Assembly (NCBI RefSeq): GCF_009846885.1
Contig: NZ_WUWM01000001.1
Span: 310,001-374,000 of the forward strand
Length of the DNA: 64,000 nt
Direction of reading: 5' to 3'
Source of the DNA: Paenibacillus puerhi
GTDB taxonomy: Bacteria > Bacillota > Bacilli > Paenibacillales > NBRC-103111
Positions within the stretch are counted from its first letter, which is position 1, and each line of letters begins with the position of its first letter. Of the stretch, positions 18,139-27,849 are shown in pieces. Below the pieces are notes generated by a model. The model worked only from the letters and a program-made list of their open reading frames with translations, searched no databases and was not told the origin of the DNA. Position numbers and translations under genes: made by a program.

Positions 18139-20313
18139 GTGAAGAAGACATGGTCTTCACTGCTCGACAGCCTGCGACATGCCGGCAAAACCGTACAAAC
18201 CAAACTCGCTTCCCGCAATTCCGGAGCCAGCTCGACAGGCACCGGCAAAATCTCCGGTGTATCTGAAGGGATCCGGTCCAATCCGCTAAAGTCAGTTGGC
18301 GTAAAGCTATTCGCGATCTTTTTCTTTTGTATCGTCTTCTTTGTGCTGGTCGTCGGCATGATTTCCTACACGAAGTCCAAGGATGTTATTCAGAATAAAG
18401 TAGCGGATGCGTCCGAACAGACCATTATCCAAGCAGGTGAAAAGCTGGACCTCATCTACTCTTCTTATGAAGATTTGTCGATGCAGATTATGTTGAATGA
18501 GGACCTTCGGAAGCTCGTAACGGACATTCGCGCCTCCGAGCGCAATAGTTATAATTATCTGGAGCTTAGCCGTCAGATCGGGGATAAGCTGAATGTGTAT
18601 TCGTTCGCTAATAAGAACATCAAGGCTGTCCATTTATTGACCGAAACAGGCGATGGGATCAGTTCTTCCTCCGGCAACCTGGGTGCCACCAACCGGGGCG
18701 ATAGAGATTGGTTCAAAAAGGTATTGGAAGCGGGCGGCCAGTCGGTATGGCTGGAGACATCCGCCAAAGGGTTCGTGGAGGAAAGCGCAGCTGCCGTGGG
18801 GACACAGACGTCCTTCGCCCTAGGGCGGGTTCTGAAAAGTGTAACGACGAGCCAGATTACCGGCATTCTCCTCGTCGAGATCAAGCTAGAGGTTATCGGC
18901 GACCAGGTTAAGCAAATCAATATGGGCGAAGGCGGGAGTACGGTGGTTGTTTCCCCAGGGGGCAACTACATCTACACGAGCGATAGAGAACAACTGGCCA
19001 AGCCCCATAATCTCGATATCGAAATGAATGCTTTCGACAGGGTGAGCGGTCAGCTGAAAACACGCGATAGCCAGAACCAGCTTGTTTATTACAAATCCAA
19101 GCTGAACAATTGGTTTCTGATCGGGTCCATGCCGGTGAATGAGCTGGTTAAAGACGCGAGAGTGATCTTTGATATTACGCTCGCTATGGCGTTCGGCGCG
19201 ATGCTGATTGCCGTCGTAATTGGCTATATGCTGGCCCGAATGATTGGCAGCCCTCTTATTCAGCTGAGGAATCTGATGAAGGAAGGCGAGCAGGGGAATC
19301 TAAGCGTGCGTATGCAAGCGAAGGGACAAGACGAGATCGGTCAGCTCAGCGTCAGCTTCAACCAGATGATGGAGAAGATTACGCAGCTCGTGCAGCAAAC
19401 GAATATCTCGGCGCAAGAAGTGTTAGGAACGGCCGGCGAGCTGTCCGAAGCCTCGAAGAAGACGGCGATGTCCGCGAAGGATATAGCGGTGGCGACCGAG
19501 GAGATCGCAAGCGGAGCCAGCAGTCTGGCCGTGGAGTCGGAGCGCGGCAATGAGCTGACGCACGCCATCGGCATGCAGATGAAAACCGTGGTCGAAGCCA
19601 ACGTGATCATGGGGACGGCCGCCGGCGAGGTACAGTCGTCCAGTAAGCAGGGGATCGCGTACATGGACGAGCTGATCGGCAAGACCAATGAGACGGAATC
19701 GATGACGCGTTCGATGGTGGAGAAGGTCGATAATCTGAAGGAAAGCACGCGCTCGATCGTGAAAATACTCGATGTGCTGGGCAATATCTCCAAGCAGACG
19801 AACATTCTGTCGCTGAATGCGACCATCGAGGCGGCGCGGGCAGGAGCGGCAGGCAAGGGCTTCATGGTCGTCGCTGATGAAATCCGCAAGCTGGCCGACC
19901 AGTCGCGGCAATCGATCGCGATCGTCGGTCAGATTACGGAGAAAATCCAGAAGGAGATTGAGGAGACGGTCAACGTACTGTCGAAGGCTTATCCGATCTT
20001 CCAGGAGCAGATTTCCTCCGTCAAGGAGGCCGACGAGATCTTCAAGCAGGTCGATCAGCAGATGGGCGGCTTTATCGAGCGGCTGTCCGAAGTAACGGAA
20101 TCGATCAGCCAGCTTGAAACCTCGCAGGTCGTCTTGAACGAATCGATGACGAACGTCAGCGCAGTGGCCGAGGAATCGTCGGCAACTTCGCAGGAGGTCG
20201 CATCGCTCAGCACGGAGCAATTGAACATTTCCAATGGGTTGGTCAACCTGTCCGATAAGCTTGAAGAGCTGTCCAAATCTCTGCAAGAATCGCTGTCGAA
20301 GTTCCGGGTGTAG
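18139..20313 (+). CDS. Methyl-accepting chemotaxis protein 2
   Basis: 724 residues, same architecture as the receptor upstream: cytoplasmic lead, TM1 near 56-78, dCache-like sensor, TM2 near 340-365, HAMP and signalling hairpin. The sensor region is clearly related to the first receptor (for example INMG(D/E)GGSTVV in both) but much diverged. From residue 433 the two proteins are nearly the same, with only scattered changes in the last 75 residues. GTG 18139 has AGGTGG 8 bases upstream, identical spacing to the first gene. It arose by tandem duplication, with the signalling part kept identical by gene conversion or recent recombination. Confidence 0.93.
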   Translation: MKKTWSSLLDSLRHAGKTVQTKLASRNSGASSTGTGKISGVSEGIRSNPLKSVGVKLFAIFFFCIVFFVLVVGMISYTKSKDVIQNKVADASEQTIIQAGEKLDLIYSSYEDLSMQIMLNEDLRKLVTDIRASERNSYNYLELSRQIGDKLNVYSFANKNIKAVHLLTETGDGISSSSGNLGATNRGDRDWFKKVLEAGGQSVWLETSAKGFVEESAAAVGTQTSFALGRVLKSVTTSQITGILLVEIKLEVIGDQVKQINMGEGGSTVVVSPGGNYIYTSDREQLAKPHNLDIEMNAFDRVSGQLKTRDSQNQLVYYKSKLNNWFLIGSMPVNELVKDARVIFDITLAMAFGAMLIAVVIGYMLARMIGSPLIQLRNLMKEGEQGNLSVRMQAKGQDEIGQLSVSFNQMMEKITQLVQQTNISAQEVLGTAGELSEASKKTAMSAKDIAVATEEIASGASSLAVESERGNELTHAIGMQMKTVVEANVIMGTAAGEVQSSSKQGIAYMDELIGKTNETESMTRSMVEKVDNLKESTRSIVKILDVLGNISKQTNILSLNATIEAARAGAAGKGFMVVADEIRKLADQSRQSIAIVGQITEKIQKEIEETVNVLSKAYPIFQEQISSVKEADEIFKQVDQQMGGFIERLSEVTESISQLETSQVVLNESMTNVSAVAEESSATSQEVASLSTEQLNISNGLVNLSDKLEELSKSLQESLSKFRV
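19435..20090 (+). repeat. Identical 656-bp tract, copy 2
   Basis: Second copy of the tract at 16879-17534. The first differences are at 20091 (GAG to GAA) and upstream of 19435. Confidence 0.9.
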
Positions 20314-20343
20314 AAGTTCGGTCTAAGTTTATCGGTTTTCAAG

Positions 20344-20379
20344 AAGCGCGTGCCTTTATACAAGGCTACGCGCTTTTTT
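20344..20379 (+). terminator. Rho-independent terminator after second chemoreceptor
   Basis: AAGCGCGT (20344-20351) and ACGCGCTT (20368-20375) with an inner CTT/AAG pairing and a six-T run. Confidence 0.85.
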
Positions 20380-20477
20380 GGGCTAGGCGGTCTATCCTAA
20401 TCGGTGTTTGGAGCAAGCGGCTTAAGCCTATACTGGTTAGCAGCAGCCAGGAGATAGGAAGGGGCCGAGTAACACCT

Positions 20478-22295
20478 ATGGAAAGGCCAAACGGGTTGAA
20501 GAAAAACCGGATATTTTTACTTCTGATTGTAATCATCGCTGTCCTGATCGTCTGGAATATTCGATTGTTCTGGATCCAAATCGCGGCTTCCGGACGCTGG
20601 ACCTCCCGTCATGTCGACCTGGTGGAGAACTCGGTCGTGCAGAGGGAGCAAGGCATTGTGCTGGATAGCGGCAGGGGGGATTTCGTGGATAGGCAAGGTC
20701 GGTCGTTGACGGGGAAGTCTTTGCAGGTGCTGACGGTATTCCCTGTAAGAAGTGAGCCTGAGCGGAGCGCCGAAAGAGAAGGCGAGCTCGCCGAAGCTGC
20801 TCGTATTATGGAGACGTCGCTCTCGAAGCTTAAGGACTTCCAGCAGTCGGCGAACGCTCCGCGGATGTGGCCGGGGGCCGATGGCAAGCCTCTTGCCCTC
20901 TCCGACAAGCAGGTCTCGCTTCTCTCGGCGCTTGCGCTGGAGGATTTGTGCGTGACCGTGTACAGGCAGCGGTATGAGGCACGGCAGCCAGCCGCCCAAC
21001 TGCTCGGGTACATCGGGCAAAACCCGGACCGGGTCGCCAAGCAGTTTACGGACCAATTTCAAAAAGGAGAGCTGCAGCTGACAAGCCGGATCGGCAATGC
21101 GGGTCTGGAGAAAACCTTTGAGCCTTGGCTCCGCGGCATCGGACCTACGACGGTCTCGCTGTTCACCGATGCCGGTAAGCGGCCGCTGCCCGGGCTGGAT
21201 ATTCGGACTGTTACGCCGGGCAATCCTTATTATCCGCTGAGCGTCGTTACCACCCTGGACCGAGAAGTGCAGGAGCGGATCGAAAGCAAGCTGGCGCAGT
21301 CCGCCATCCGGGAGGGAGCTGTCGTTGTGCTGGATCTGGAGACGGCTGATGTCGTCGCGATGGCGAGCAAGCCGGCCTTTCATCCCGATGATGTCGATCC
21401 GACTCAGACAAACTGGCATAATCTCGCCATCCAGGCTGAGCCGCCCGGCTCCATCTTCAAGACGGTGACCGCCATCGCAGCGTTAGAAGAAGGGGTAGCA
21501 CAACCCGGAGAATCTTTTCACTGCGCCGGTGAGCTCGGGCAATTCGGGTTTCGCTGCTGGAAGCAGGGGGGACATGGTCATTTGACCTTCGAAGAAGGAT
21601 ACGCACAATCTTGCAATGTGGTATTCGCCAAGCTGGCTCAGAGATTAGGCGGAGAGAAGCTGGAGCAATATGCCGGGAGGCTGGGCGTTACCGGGACAGT
21701 CGGATGGTCGGGGGCAAGCTCTATATCGGATCATTTCCTGCAGTGGGACGGAGAGCAGCGTGGTCAAGCGTATGCGGCTTCCACAGACCGGTCCGATCCA
21801 GGGGCGCTTGTACAGACGTCGATCGGTCAACGGGATGTGCAGATGACCCCGCTTGCGGCAGCCAATCTGATCGTCACGCTCTTTCATGAAGGACAAGTGC
21901 AGGCTCCCCGCGTGGTACGGGAGGTTCGTTTCGGCAATGGAAGACTATATGAACGGTTTGCCCGTAAGGCGAGGGCGGAGGAGGACAGTCCGGTAACGGT
22001 TCATGCGAAGACGGCGGGTAAGCTGCTGGAGTGGATGAACGGGGTTGTCGTTCGAGGGACGGGACGTGCGCTGCAGTCGGCCCGATGGCCCGTGGCGGGG
22101 AAATCGGGTACGGCCCAGGTCGTTCTGGAGCAGGGCCGGGCCGGCGAGAATCATTGGTTTATCGGCTACGGGCCGACGGATAAGCCGAAGTATGCGGCCT
22201 CCGTCCTGGTCCGTCATGTGCCGGAAGGCGAACCGAATCTAGCGATCCCGCTCTTCCGCGAAGTGATGGATATATTGGCAGCCTACGAAGGCTAA
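20478..22295 (+). CDS. Class B penicillin-binding protein (PBP2/PbpI-like transpeptidase)
   Basis: 605-residue peptidoglycan transpeptidase anchored by one N-terminal helix (about 12-35). An N-terminal pedestal domain leads to the penicillin-binding domain. The three catalytic motifs are present: S325-I-F-K328, S378-C-N380 and K542-S-G544-T. No PASTA repeats. In B. subtilis pbpI (yrrR) sits at the end of the same yrr region, so this is the best positional candidate for its counterpart. ATG at 20478; the AGGAAGGGG site is about 12 bases away. The stop codon overlaps the convergent kinase gene. Confidence 0.9.
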   Translation: MERPNGLKKNRIFLLLIVIIAVLIVWNIRLFWIQIAASGRWTSRHVDLVENSVVQREQGIVLDSGRGDFVDRQGRSLTGKSLQVLTVFPVRSEPERSAEREGELAEAARIMETSLSKLKDFQQSANAPRMWPGADGKPLALSDKQVSLLSALALEDLCVTVYRQRYEARQPAAQLLGYIGQNPDRVAKQFTDQFQKGELQLTSRIGNAGLEKTFEPWLRGIGPTTVSLFTDAGKRPLPGLDIRTVTPGNPYYPLSVVTTLDREVQERIESKLAQSAIREGAVVVLDLETADVVAMASKPAFHPDDVDPTQTNWHNLAIQAEPPGSIFKTVTAIAALEEGVAQPGESFHCAGELGQFGFRCWKQGGHGHLTFEEGYAQSCNVVFAKLAQRLGGEKLEQYAGRLGVTGTVGWSGASSISDHFLQWDGEQRGQAYAASTDRSDPGALVQTSIGQRDVQMTPLAAANLIVTLFHEGQVQAPRVVREVRFGNGRLYERFARKARAEEDSPVTVHAKTAGKLLEWMNGVVVRGTGRALQSARWPVAGKSGTAQVVLEQGRAGENHWFIGYGPTDKPKYAASVLVRHVPEGEPNLAIPLFREVMDILAAYEG

Positions 22296-23578
22296 TGATA
22301 GCTGGAGGGCTGCAGCGTAGGCAGCATGAGCGTGAAGCAGGTGCCTTTGCCTCGTTCGCTCGTTACATCGATACGTCCGTGAATATTATGAATAGCCCGG
22401 TAGGTGACCATCATGCCAAGCCCGTTCCCTTTGCCGCGCGCCGAGTAATAGGGAGTACCAAGCCGTCCTACTTCATCCGGTGTCATCCCGATGCCCTGAT
22501 CGATAATATCGATGCAAACGGTTGAGCATTGAACAGAGCCGATGATCCGCAGCGTTCCTCCTCCGGGCATCGATTCGATTCCATTCCTGCACAAGTGCAC
22601 GATGCATTGGATAAATTTGTCCGGATTGGCGCTGATCATCAGCTTGTCCTGGAGGTCGGCTGCAATGTGGACCTGACGAAGGCTGGCGAACGTCGTCAGG
22701 GAATCCACCGCTCGAAGAACAAGCTGCTTCGCATCCAGCAGCTCGATCGCATCCAGCTGGGGCTTGGCGAAGGATAAATAATCGTTGATCATGGATTGGG
22801 CCTTCTCGATCTCATCCTGCACGAGCTGGGCATAGATCTGGCGCTTGGTGTCAGACAGATCCCCCCGCCGGATCATTTGTACAAATCCCCGGGCTACCGT
22901 CATCGGATGACGAAGCTCATGGGCCAACGAAGAGGCAAGCTCGCCCATCATGTGCAGCTTCTCCTGATGCTGAGGCCGCTTGCCGGAGTCTGTTTCATTT
23001 AGAAGCTTCTTGACGATGTATACGGCTAGAACGGCAGCCGCCGCATGAAAAAGGATATACATAGTAAACATGCCGGCCAGCTCGAGGCTCATGGGGGTCC
23101 CCTTCCAGCCCAGATAGACGATAGAACCGAGGGAAGCAAGGGCTGACAGGGTAAGCCCGGTTCCTGCTGCCGCAAGCGGTGCAAGCAAGCAGGCGTTCGT
23201 CATGAGCCTCCTGCGGCTTGGCAGCAGCCAGGCGGCTATAAGAAGTATCGAGATGGCCTGCATATAGAAACTGTCTTCGTTTCCCAGAAGAAAGCGATAC
23301 AGCAGCATAAGGGCGCATACTGCTAGCCCCGGTAGGGGGCCGGCGTATAGGAAGCAAGCGGCGAAGGCGAGCGCGCTCAGGTCGAACGGCAATCCCTCCG
23401 TCAGCTGTACCGGATAGGTCATGCAGAATAAGGCCGATAGAGAGCTGAGGATAACCGCAGACCGCCAAGAGCTTTGTTTACCGAAGGGCTGGAAATGGTC
23501 CTGTCCGAAGAGCTGCGTCAGGAAGAACGGCATGGCTATAAACATCATATTCAGCAATAATCCTGTAATAACGCTCAC
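22292..23578 (-). CDS. Membrane sensor histidine kinase (KinB-like)
   Basis: 428 residues. The N-terminal half holds about six membrane helices (residues 5-190) in a 5TM/LytS-YhcK-like arrangement. The HisKA dimerisation segment follows, with phospho-acceptor His220 in HELRHP. The HATPase domain has the N box HLCRNGIES, the G1 box DQGIGM and the G2 box GKGNGLGM. There is no adjacent response regulator. This layout resembles sporulation kinase KinB, which feeds a phosphorelay rather than a cognate partner; that role is inferred. GTG start at 23578 with AAAGGTGATG upstream. Stop overlaps the convergent PBP gene by four bases. Confidence 0.85.
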   Translation of the reverse strand: MSVITGLLLNMMFIAMPFFLTQLFGQDHFQPFGKQSSWRSAVILSSLSALFCMTYPVQLTEGLPFDLSALAFAACFLYAGPLPGLAVCALMLLYRFLLGNEDSFYMQAISILLIAAWLLPSRRRLMTNACLLAPLAAAGTGLTLSALASLGSIVYLGWKGTPMSLELAGMFTMYILFHAAAAVLAVYIVKKLLNETDSGKRPQHQEKLHMMGELASSLAHELRHPMTVARGFVQMIRRGDLSDTKRQIYAQLVQDEIEKAQSMINDYLSFAKPQLDAIELLDAKQLVLRAVDSLTTFASLRQVHIAADLQDKLMISANPDKFIQCIVHLCRNGIESMPGGGTLRIIGSVQCSTVCIDIIDQGIGMTPDEVGRLGTPYYSARGKGNGLGMMVTYRAIHNIHGRIDVTSERGKGTCFTLMLPTLQPSSYH

Positions 23579-23602
23579 AATTCATCACCTTTGCAGTCTG
23601 AA

Positions 23603-24658
23603 TCAAATGGAGGTACGGGCTTTGGCCTTGATCGGCACGGTCCATTCCGCTCCCGGTATCCAGGAACGATCCGTAAACTCCCGGCCTTTCACGACGACCT
23701 GATGCGAATAGATTTGTACATACATGCCTTGGATGGCAGGGCCGCCATTCGCGCTTGCGCGAGTTTTACCGACGGAAGCATTGTTGAACCAGTGAAACGT
23801 GTTCTCCTGGTTATAATGGTTATCGCTGAGAAAATTTCGATGCGTATGCCCGGAGAACACAAAAGCATTGCGATAAGGCTTCAAAATCTCCCGGAACCGC
23901 TTGGCCCGAATCAACCGATGAGTCCCGCCGTCCGTTCCCGGAGCAGGCAGCGGCTGATGAATGAAAATAAAGGCGGGCCTGCCGTCCGCATGCTCCTTCA
24001 TTTTCGTTTCGAACCAGGCGAGCTGCTCGTCGGAATACCAGGCGCCCTCTCCGACATCAGGCTTCTCCTGCACGTAGCATTCCTGCGAGAGCAGGATCAG
24101 GTGGACGTCCTGCAGCCATACGTCCGTGTAGGGCTTCTCCTTATAGCCGAAAAAGGTCATAAAGCGCTCGCGGCACATCGCATCCGTTTTTCCGTTGGGC
24201 ACCGTATCGGTTGAGAAAGCGCCACGATCGGTCAGCCAGATGTCATAGTAATCGTGATTGCCCATATTGGCATAAATGGGAGGAAGCTTGTAGGAGTCCA
24301 ATATTTTGCGGAGCTGCTTGTATTCGATATCTCGTCCAAAGTCGGTCACGTCGCCACCGAAGATGATCGTATCCACAGGCGATTCGAACTTGCTTACATC
24401 CTTCAAGGTTACGTGAAGCTTATCGCCGATTGTCGTGTCAGCGACTGAAATATGCAGATCGCTGAGGAGGAAGAAAGAAAGCAGGGGCTGATCGGAGACG
24501 GCAGGCTCTGCGGAAGCGGGGGCTTGCGGTCCTTCGGCTGGGGGATCGACAGAAGCGGCCTGCTCCGAGCCGAGGTAACGATCCGATAAAGCCGCTCCAC
24601 CCGTCGCAAGGGCAATCATGGCAAGTAGCTGCTTGATAAAGATACGTCTTGTTATCAT
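23603..24658 (-). CDS. Tat-exported calcineurin-like metallophosphoesterase
   Basis: 351 residues. The N-terminus TRRIFIKQL matches the twin-arginine motif and is followed by a hydrophobic alanine-rich stretch, so export in folded form is likely. The metallophosphoesterase domain (from about residue 62) has DLHIS, GGDVTD, GNHD and GHTHRN, the ligands for two metal ions. I choose the ATG at 24658 because GGAGGG lies 10 bases upstream; 17 extra residues to 24709 would bury the Tat motif. Substrate unknown. It is co-directional with the kinase gene, 24 bases apart, so they may share a transcript. Confidence 0.85.
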   Translation of the reverse strand: MITRRIFIKQLLAMIALATGGAALSDRYLGSEQAASVDPPAEGPQAPASAEPAVSDQPLLSFFLLSDLHISVADTTIGDKLHVTLKDVSKFESPVDTIIFGGDVTDFGRDIEYKQLRKILDSYKLPPIYANMGNHDYYDIWLTDRGAFSTDTVPNGKTDAMCRERFMTFFGYKEKPYTDVWLQDVHLILLSQECYVQEKPDVGEGAWYSDEQLAWFETKMKEHADGRPAFIFIHQPLPAPGTDGGTHRLIRAKRFREILKPYRNAFVFSGHTHRNFLSDNHYNQENTFHWFNNASVGKTRASANGGPAIQGMYVQIYSHQVVVKGREFTDRSWIPGAEWTVPIKAKARTSI

Positions 24659-24916
24659 GTAGGAATTTCCCTCCGGGTAGCTTGGCAAATTAAGGGCCGT
24701 ATTTTGCATTTAATCGAGATAGCCTCATTATAATGGAGGATGCGACAAAAAAAAATACATGAATCGACCACCGCCGGCTAATAGGTTGAAATAAAGAGTT
24801 TGCCGGGTAAGGTACTAGTAGAAGATAGTACTTCTTTTGCGAGAATCAACGACTATACTATAAGTATAAGGTCCTGCACGTTTTGGCGTAGCGGACCAGG
24901 ACAGAGGTGATCAGGC

Positions 24917-26140
24917 ATGAGCAGGAAATGGGTCGAACAGGAAGCGCCGGGCTGGGTGGAGAAAGGGATCGTCACCCGGGAGCAAGCGGATCGTATTGTC
25001 GGTCTTTATGCAGAAAATAGACGGGGTATCGGTATCCTTCCGCTGCTCGGCAGCATTCTGCTGGCTCTCGGTATATTGAGCTTCGTCGCTGCCAATTGGC
25101 AGGATATCCCCCAACTGGCCCGTCTGGGACTCATCGTCCTCGTCATGTGCGGCTTCTATGCGGGGGGCGAGGCATTTATTCGCCGTGGAGATTCCAGGAT
25201 GGGGATTGCGCTAGTCAGCTTGGGGGTAGTCAGCTTCGGGGCGGGCATCGTGCTGATCGGACAGATGTTTCATTTGGTTGCCTACAACGCAGGCTCGTTT
25301 ATCCTATGGGCAACGGCCGCCATGCTCGTCACTTATTTATATCGCAGCCGGTATTTATACTTAATTGCTTTGATTTTGTTTAATGTGGCTCAAATATACA
25401 GCGTTTCTTCGTTCGACAGCTTCAGTTATTCGGCCTTCGCCTTGATGGTGATCGGGCTTGGGTACTTCGGCTGGAGGAGCCGCAGCGCTCTGCTGATCTG
25501 GTGCTTCAGCTTGAGTGTAATCATTCACTCTCTCGTATGGATCATGAGCGAGGAGCTGCCGTTTATGTGGGTCTTTATCCCTGCGATGGTCCTTTATGTG
25601 GTGGGAGATTGGCTGAAGGACCGCCGAGGCGGCTTCGCGATGCAGGCCGCTCCGCTCGCCCTGGCTTATGTATTCGGGGTGTTCATGGTGCTTGTCAGCG
25701 GGGAGTGGACCAATCTGGATGCCGATGTGCGACCGCAGGCACTGGCTTATCTGGGCGCGCTTGGTCTGTTGTTTATAGTCTCGATGTCGGGCAAATATGT
25801 CCGCGGGACGCTTGCAAGCGGATTTGAATGGGTGCTCCTCTTGCCTTTCGTATATATGTCTGCCGGATATCCGGTGCTTTACCTGCTGGCGCTGTTTATG
25901 TTCTCGCTTTATGTGCTATGGAGAGGCTATGCGGAAGGCTGGCGGTTCAAGATCAACTTCGGAACGCTATTGTTTATATGCAGCACCTTAGTCGCCTATA
26001 TCAAGTTGACTTGGGACTTTATGGATAAATCATTGTTCTTTATACTAGGCGGAGTATTGTTAATCGGGCTAAGCTGGTTCCTGAACCGGAGAAATAAGCG
26101 GGTATTGAAGTCTGTAGAGGAGGCGAATCGCCATGAATAA
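24917..26140 (+). CDS. DUF2157 polytopic membrane protein
   Basis: 407 residues with a short N-terminal cytoplasmic helix pair (QEAPGWVEKGIVTREQADRIV) typical of DUF2157, then about twelve hydrophobic helices. Paired almost everywhere with a GDYXXLXY-domain protein, as here (overlap of eight bases with the next gene). Function is unknown in the literature I recall. ATG 24917 with AGAGGTGAT upstream. No promoter of clear quality was found in the 258-base gap before it. Confidence 0.85.
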   Translation: MSRKWVEQEAPGWVEKGIVTREQADRIVGLYAENRRGIGILPLLGSILLALGILSFVAANWQDIPQLARLGLIVLVMCGFYAGGEAFIRRGDSRMGIALVSLGVVSFGAGIVLIGQMFHLVAYNAGSFILWATAAMLVTYLYRSRYLYLIALILFNVAQIYSVSSFDSFSYSAFALMVIGLGYFGWRSRSALLIWCFSLSVIIHSLVWIMSEELPFMWVFIPAMVLYVVGDWLKDRRGGFAMQAAPLALAYVFGVFMVLVSGEWTNLDADVRPQALAYLGALGLLFIVSMSGKYVRGTLASGFEWVLLLPFVYMSAGYPVLYLLALFMFSLYVLWRGYAEGWRFKINFGTLLFICSTLVAYIKLTWDFMDKSLFFILGGVLLIGLSWFLNRRNKRVLKSVEEANRHE

Positions 26141-26696
26141 AGGGAATACGGCTGCAGCCGGTCCTCTCTGGCTGTCGAATCGTCGGGGGAAACTGGCAGC
26201 GGCGCTCGTGCTGCTCCAGGTGCTGGTGCTTATCGGCGTTGCTCTCTCCTATTATGCCATTAGCTGGTACGGACAGGATGTCAGGGTCAAGACCGTGCCG
26301 GTAGATCCGCGGGATCTCCTGTATGGTGATTACGTGAACTTGAGCTACGAAATCAGCGAAATTTCTCCAGCTTTGTGGAAGGGCTCTGCTGAAGGAGTGA
26401 AGCGAGGGCAAGTCGTGTACGTGGTCGTGAGAACAACGCCGGACGGGACTTCCATTCCGGTGGGGGCCTATGACCGCAAGCCTGATCTGATGTCCGGCGA
26501 AACGATGATGAAAGGCCGCGCTTCGTATCAATGGGAGCCGCTGGACTGGAGGCTTCGCGTCAATTACGGCATCGAGAAATATTATGTCCCCGAGAATACG
26601 GGCAAGGAGCTGGAGGAGAAAGCATCCGATCTGATCGTTCATCTGAAGGTGTCCTCGTGGGGACAAGCAAAAATCGAGGGACTGGAGGAAAGGTAG
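26133..26696 (+). CDS. GDYXXLXY-domain membrane-anchored protein
   Basis: 187 residues: one N-terminal helix (about 21-44) and an extracytoplasmic domain with the signature GDYVNLSY near residue 66. Downstream blocks YVVVRTTPDG and INYGIEKYYVPE-like sequence (here VNYGIEKYYVPE) are also typical. Translationally coupled to the DUF2157 gene by an eight-base overlap, with AGGAGG inside the upstream gene. The pair likely forms a membrane complex; role unknown. Confidence 0.88.
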   Translation: MNKGNTAAAGPLWLSNRRGKLAAALVLLQVLVLIGVALSYYAISWYGQDVRVKTVPVDPRDLLYGDYVNLSYEISEISPALWKGSAEGVKRGQVVYVVVRTTPDGTSIPVGAYDRKPDLMSGETMMKGRASYQWEPLDWRLRVNYGIEKYYVPENTGKELEEKASDLIVHLKVSSWGQAKIEGLEER

Positions 26697-26877
26697 GTTC
26701 CTCCGCTTAGAAGGAGTTGCTGCGGCAGCTCCATTTCGATAAGATAACGGTATTCAGCAACGCGCCCCGTTCCTCGAAAGCCGAGCGGCGTCTGACGGGC
26801 CGCAGCTCCTTGGCAAATGCAAGCAGGGAGAGGAACGGAGCGGAGTGCCCGCAGCGCGTGAGAGGGGAACTTACAAC

Positions 26878-27849
26878 ATGCAGGAGAAGAAAGCTTCGCC
26901 CTCAGGGGAAGGACTTCAAAATTTGCTTATGCTGGACCGAAGCGGGGATTTCAGCGAGCCCGATATTTTATATCCGTTTGCTCTGGAGGAGCTGTTATGC
27001 CGGTATGTCGGCGAGGGAGGTCCTCCGTTGATCCATATGTGGAGACATCCGCGGGCCTTCGTAATGGGATTGAGGGACAGCAGGCTGTCCTCTGCGGCTG
27101 AGGCAAGCCGGAGTTTGGAGCAGGCAGGATACAGCGTAGCGGTCCGGAATTCCGGCGGTGCGGCGGTGCCGCTGGATCTCGGCGTAGTCAATGTCTCCCT
27201 GATCGGGCGCAAGCCGGCCGGCAGAATTGACTTTCATGACGACTTTGAGCGGATGTACGAGCTGATCGCGCTGGCTCTGCAGGAGGCTGGCGGCGCTGTA
27301 GCCAAGGGAGAAATCGAAGGGGCTTACTGCCCCGGCGACTTCGATCTGAGCATAGGGGGCCGGAAGTTCTGCGGGATTGCCCAGCGTCGTCAGCAGCATG
27401 CCTACGTGGTACAGGCATTCGTAGTCGTGGAGGGCTCTGGAGCGGAGAAGGCTGCCTTGGCGCGGTCTTTCTATGAGCTTGCTGCGGCGGGAAGCGCAGA
27501 TGCCGTCTATCCGCAGGTCCGCGAGGAAAGCATGGCGAGCTTGACGGAGCTGCTGGGTACGGGGTTTGCCCGCTCTGTGCAGCCGGATGGCCCGGAGAGC
27601 CTGGCGGCAGGGAATGCGGATCCCGCCGGCCCCCCGGACGAAGGGCGGTCGACGGGCGGCCTTCGTCCGGGAGACACGGCCGCTAGCGGGCCAACCCCGG
27701 CCCAGACGTTCATCGATGCGGTCAAACGCGTAGTCCGAGACCGCCAGACACCGGACGGGCTGACGGACGCTTCCGCCAAGCTGTGGCTGCCCGATCCGGC
27801 TGAGGTGCGGGCGATGGCCCAGAGGATGCGGGAGCGCTACGGTTTATAA
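26878..27849 (+). CDS. lipL: Octanoyl-[GcvH]:protein N-octanoyltransferase LipL
   Basis: Moves octanoyl from GcvH to the lipoyl domains of E2 subunits, part of lipoate assembly in Firmicutes. 323 residues, BPL/LplA fold. Catalytic Cys151 sits in GAYCPGDFDLS, at the same place as the amidotransferase cysteine of B. subtilis LipL, followed by GRKFCGIAQRR. ATG 26878 with GAGGGGAA upstream; a GTG at 26845 is in frame but unsupported. The protein is about 40 residues longer than usual because of a Gly/Pro/Ala-rich insertion (residues about 236-275) before the last helix. The pdh operon with its lipoylated E2 is about 1 kb downstream. Stop overlaps the convergent esterase gene. Confidence 0.88.
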   Translation: MQEKKASPSGEGLQNLLMLDRSGDFSEPDILYPFALEELLCRYVGEGGPPLIHMWRHPRAFVMGLRDSRLSSAAEASRSLEQAGYSVAVRNSGGAAVPLDLGVVNVSLIGRKPAGRIDFHDDFERMYELIALALQEAGGAVAKGEIEGAYCPGDFDLSIGGRKFCGIAQRRQQHAYVVQAFVVVEGSGAEKAALARSFYELAAAGSADAVYPQVREESMASLTELLGTGFARSVQPDGPESLAAGNADPAGPPDEGRSTGGLRPGDTAASGPTPAQTFIDAVKRVVRDRQTPDGLTDASAKLWLPDPAEVRAMAQRMRERYGL

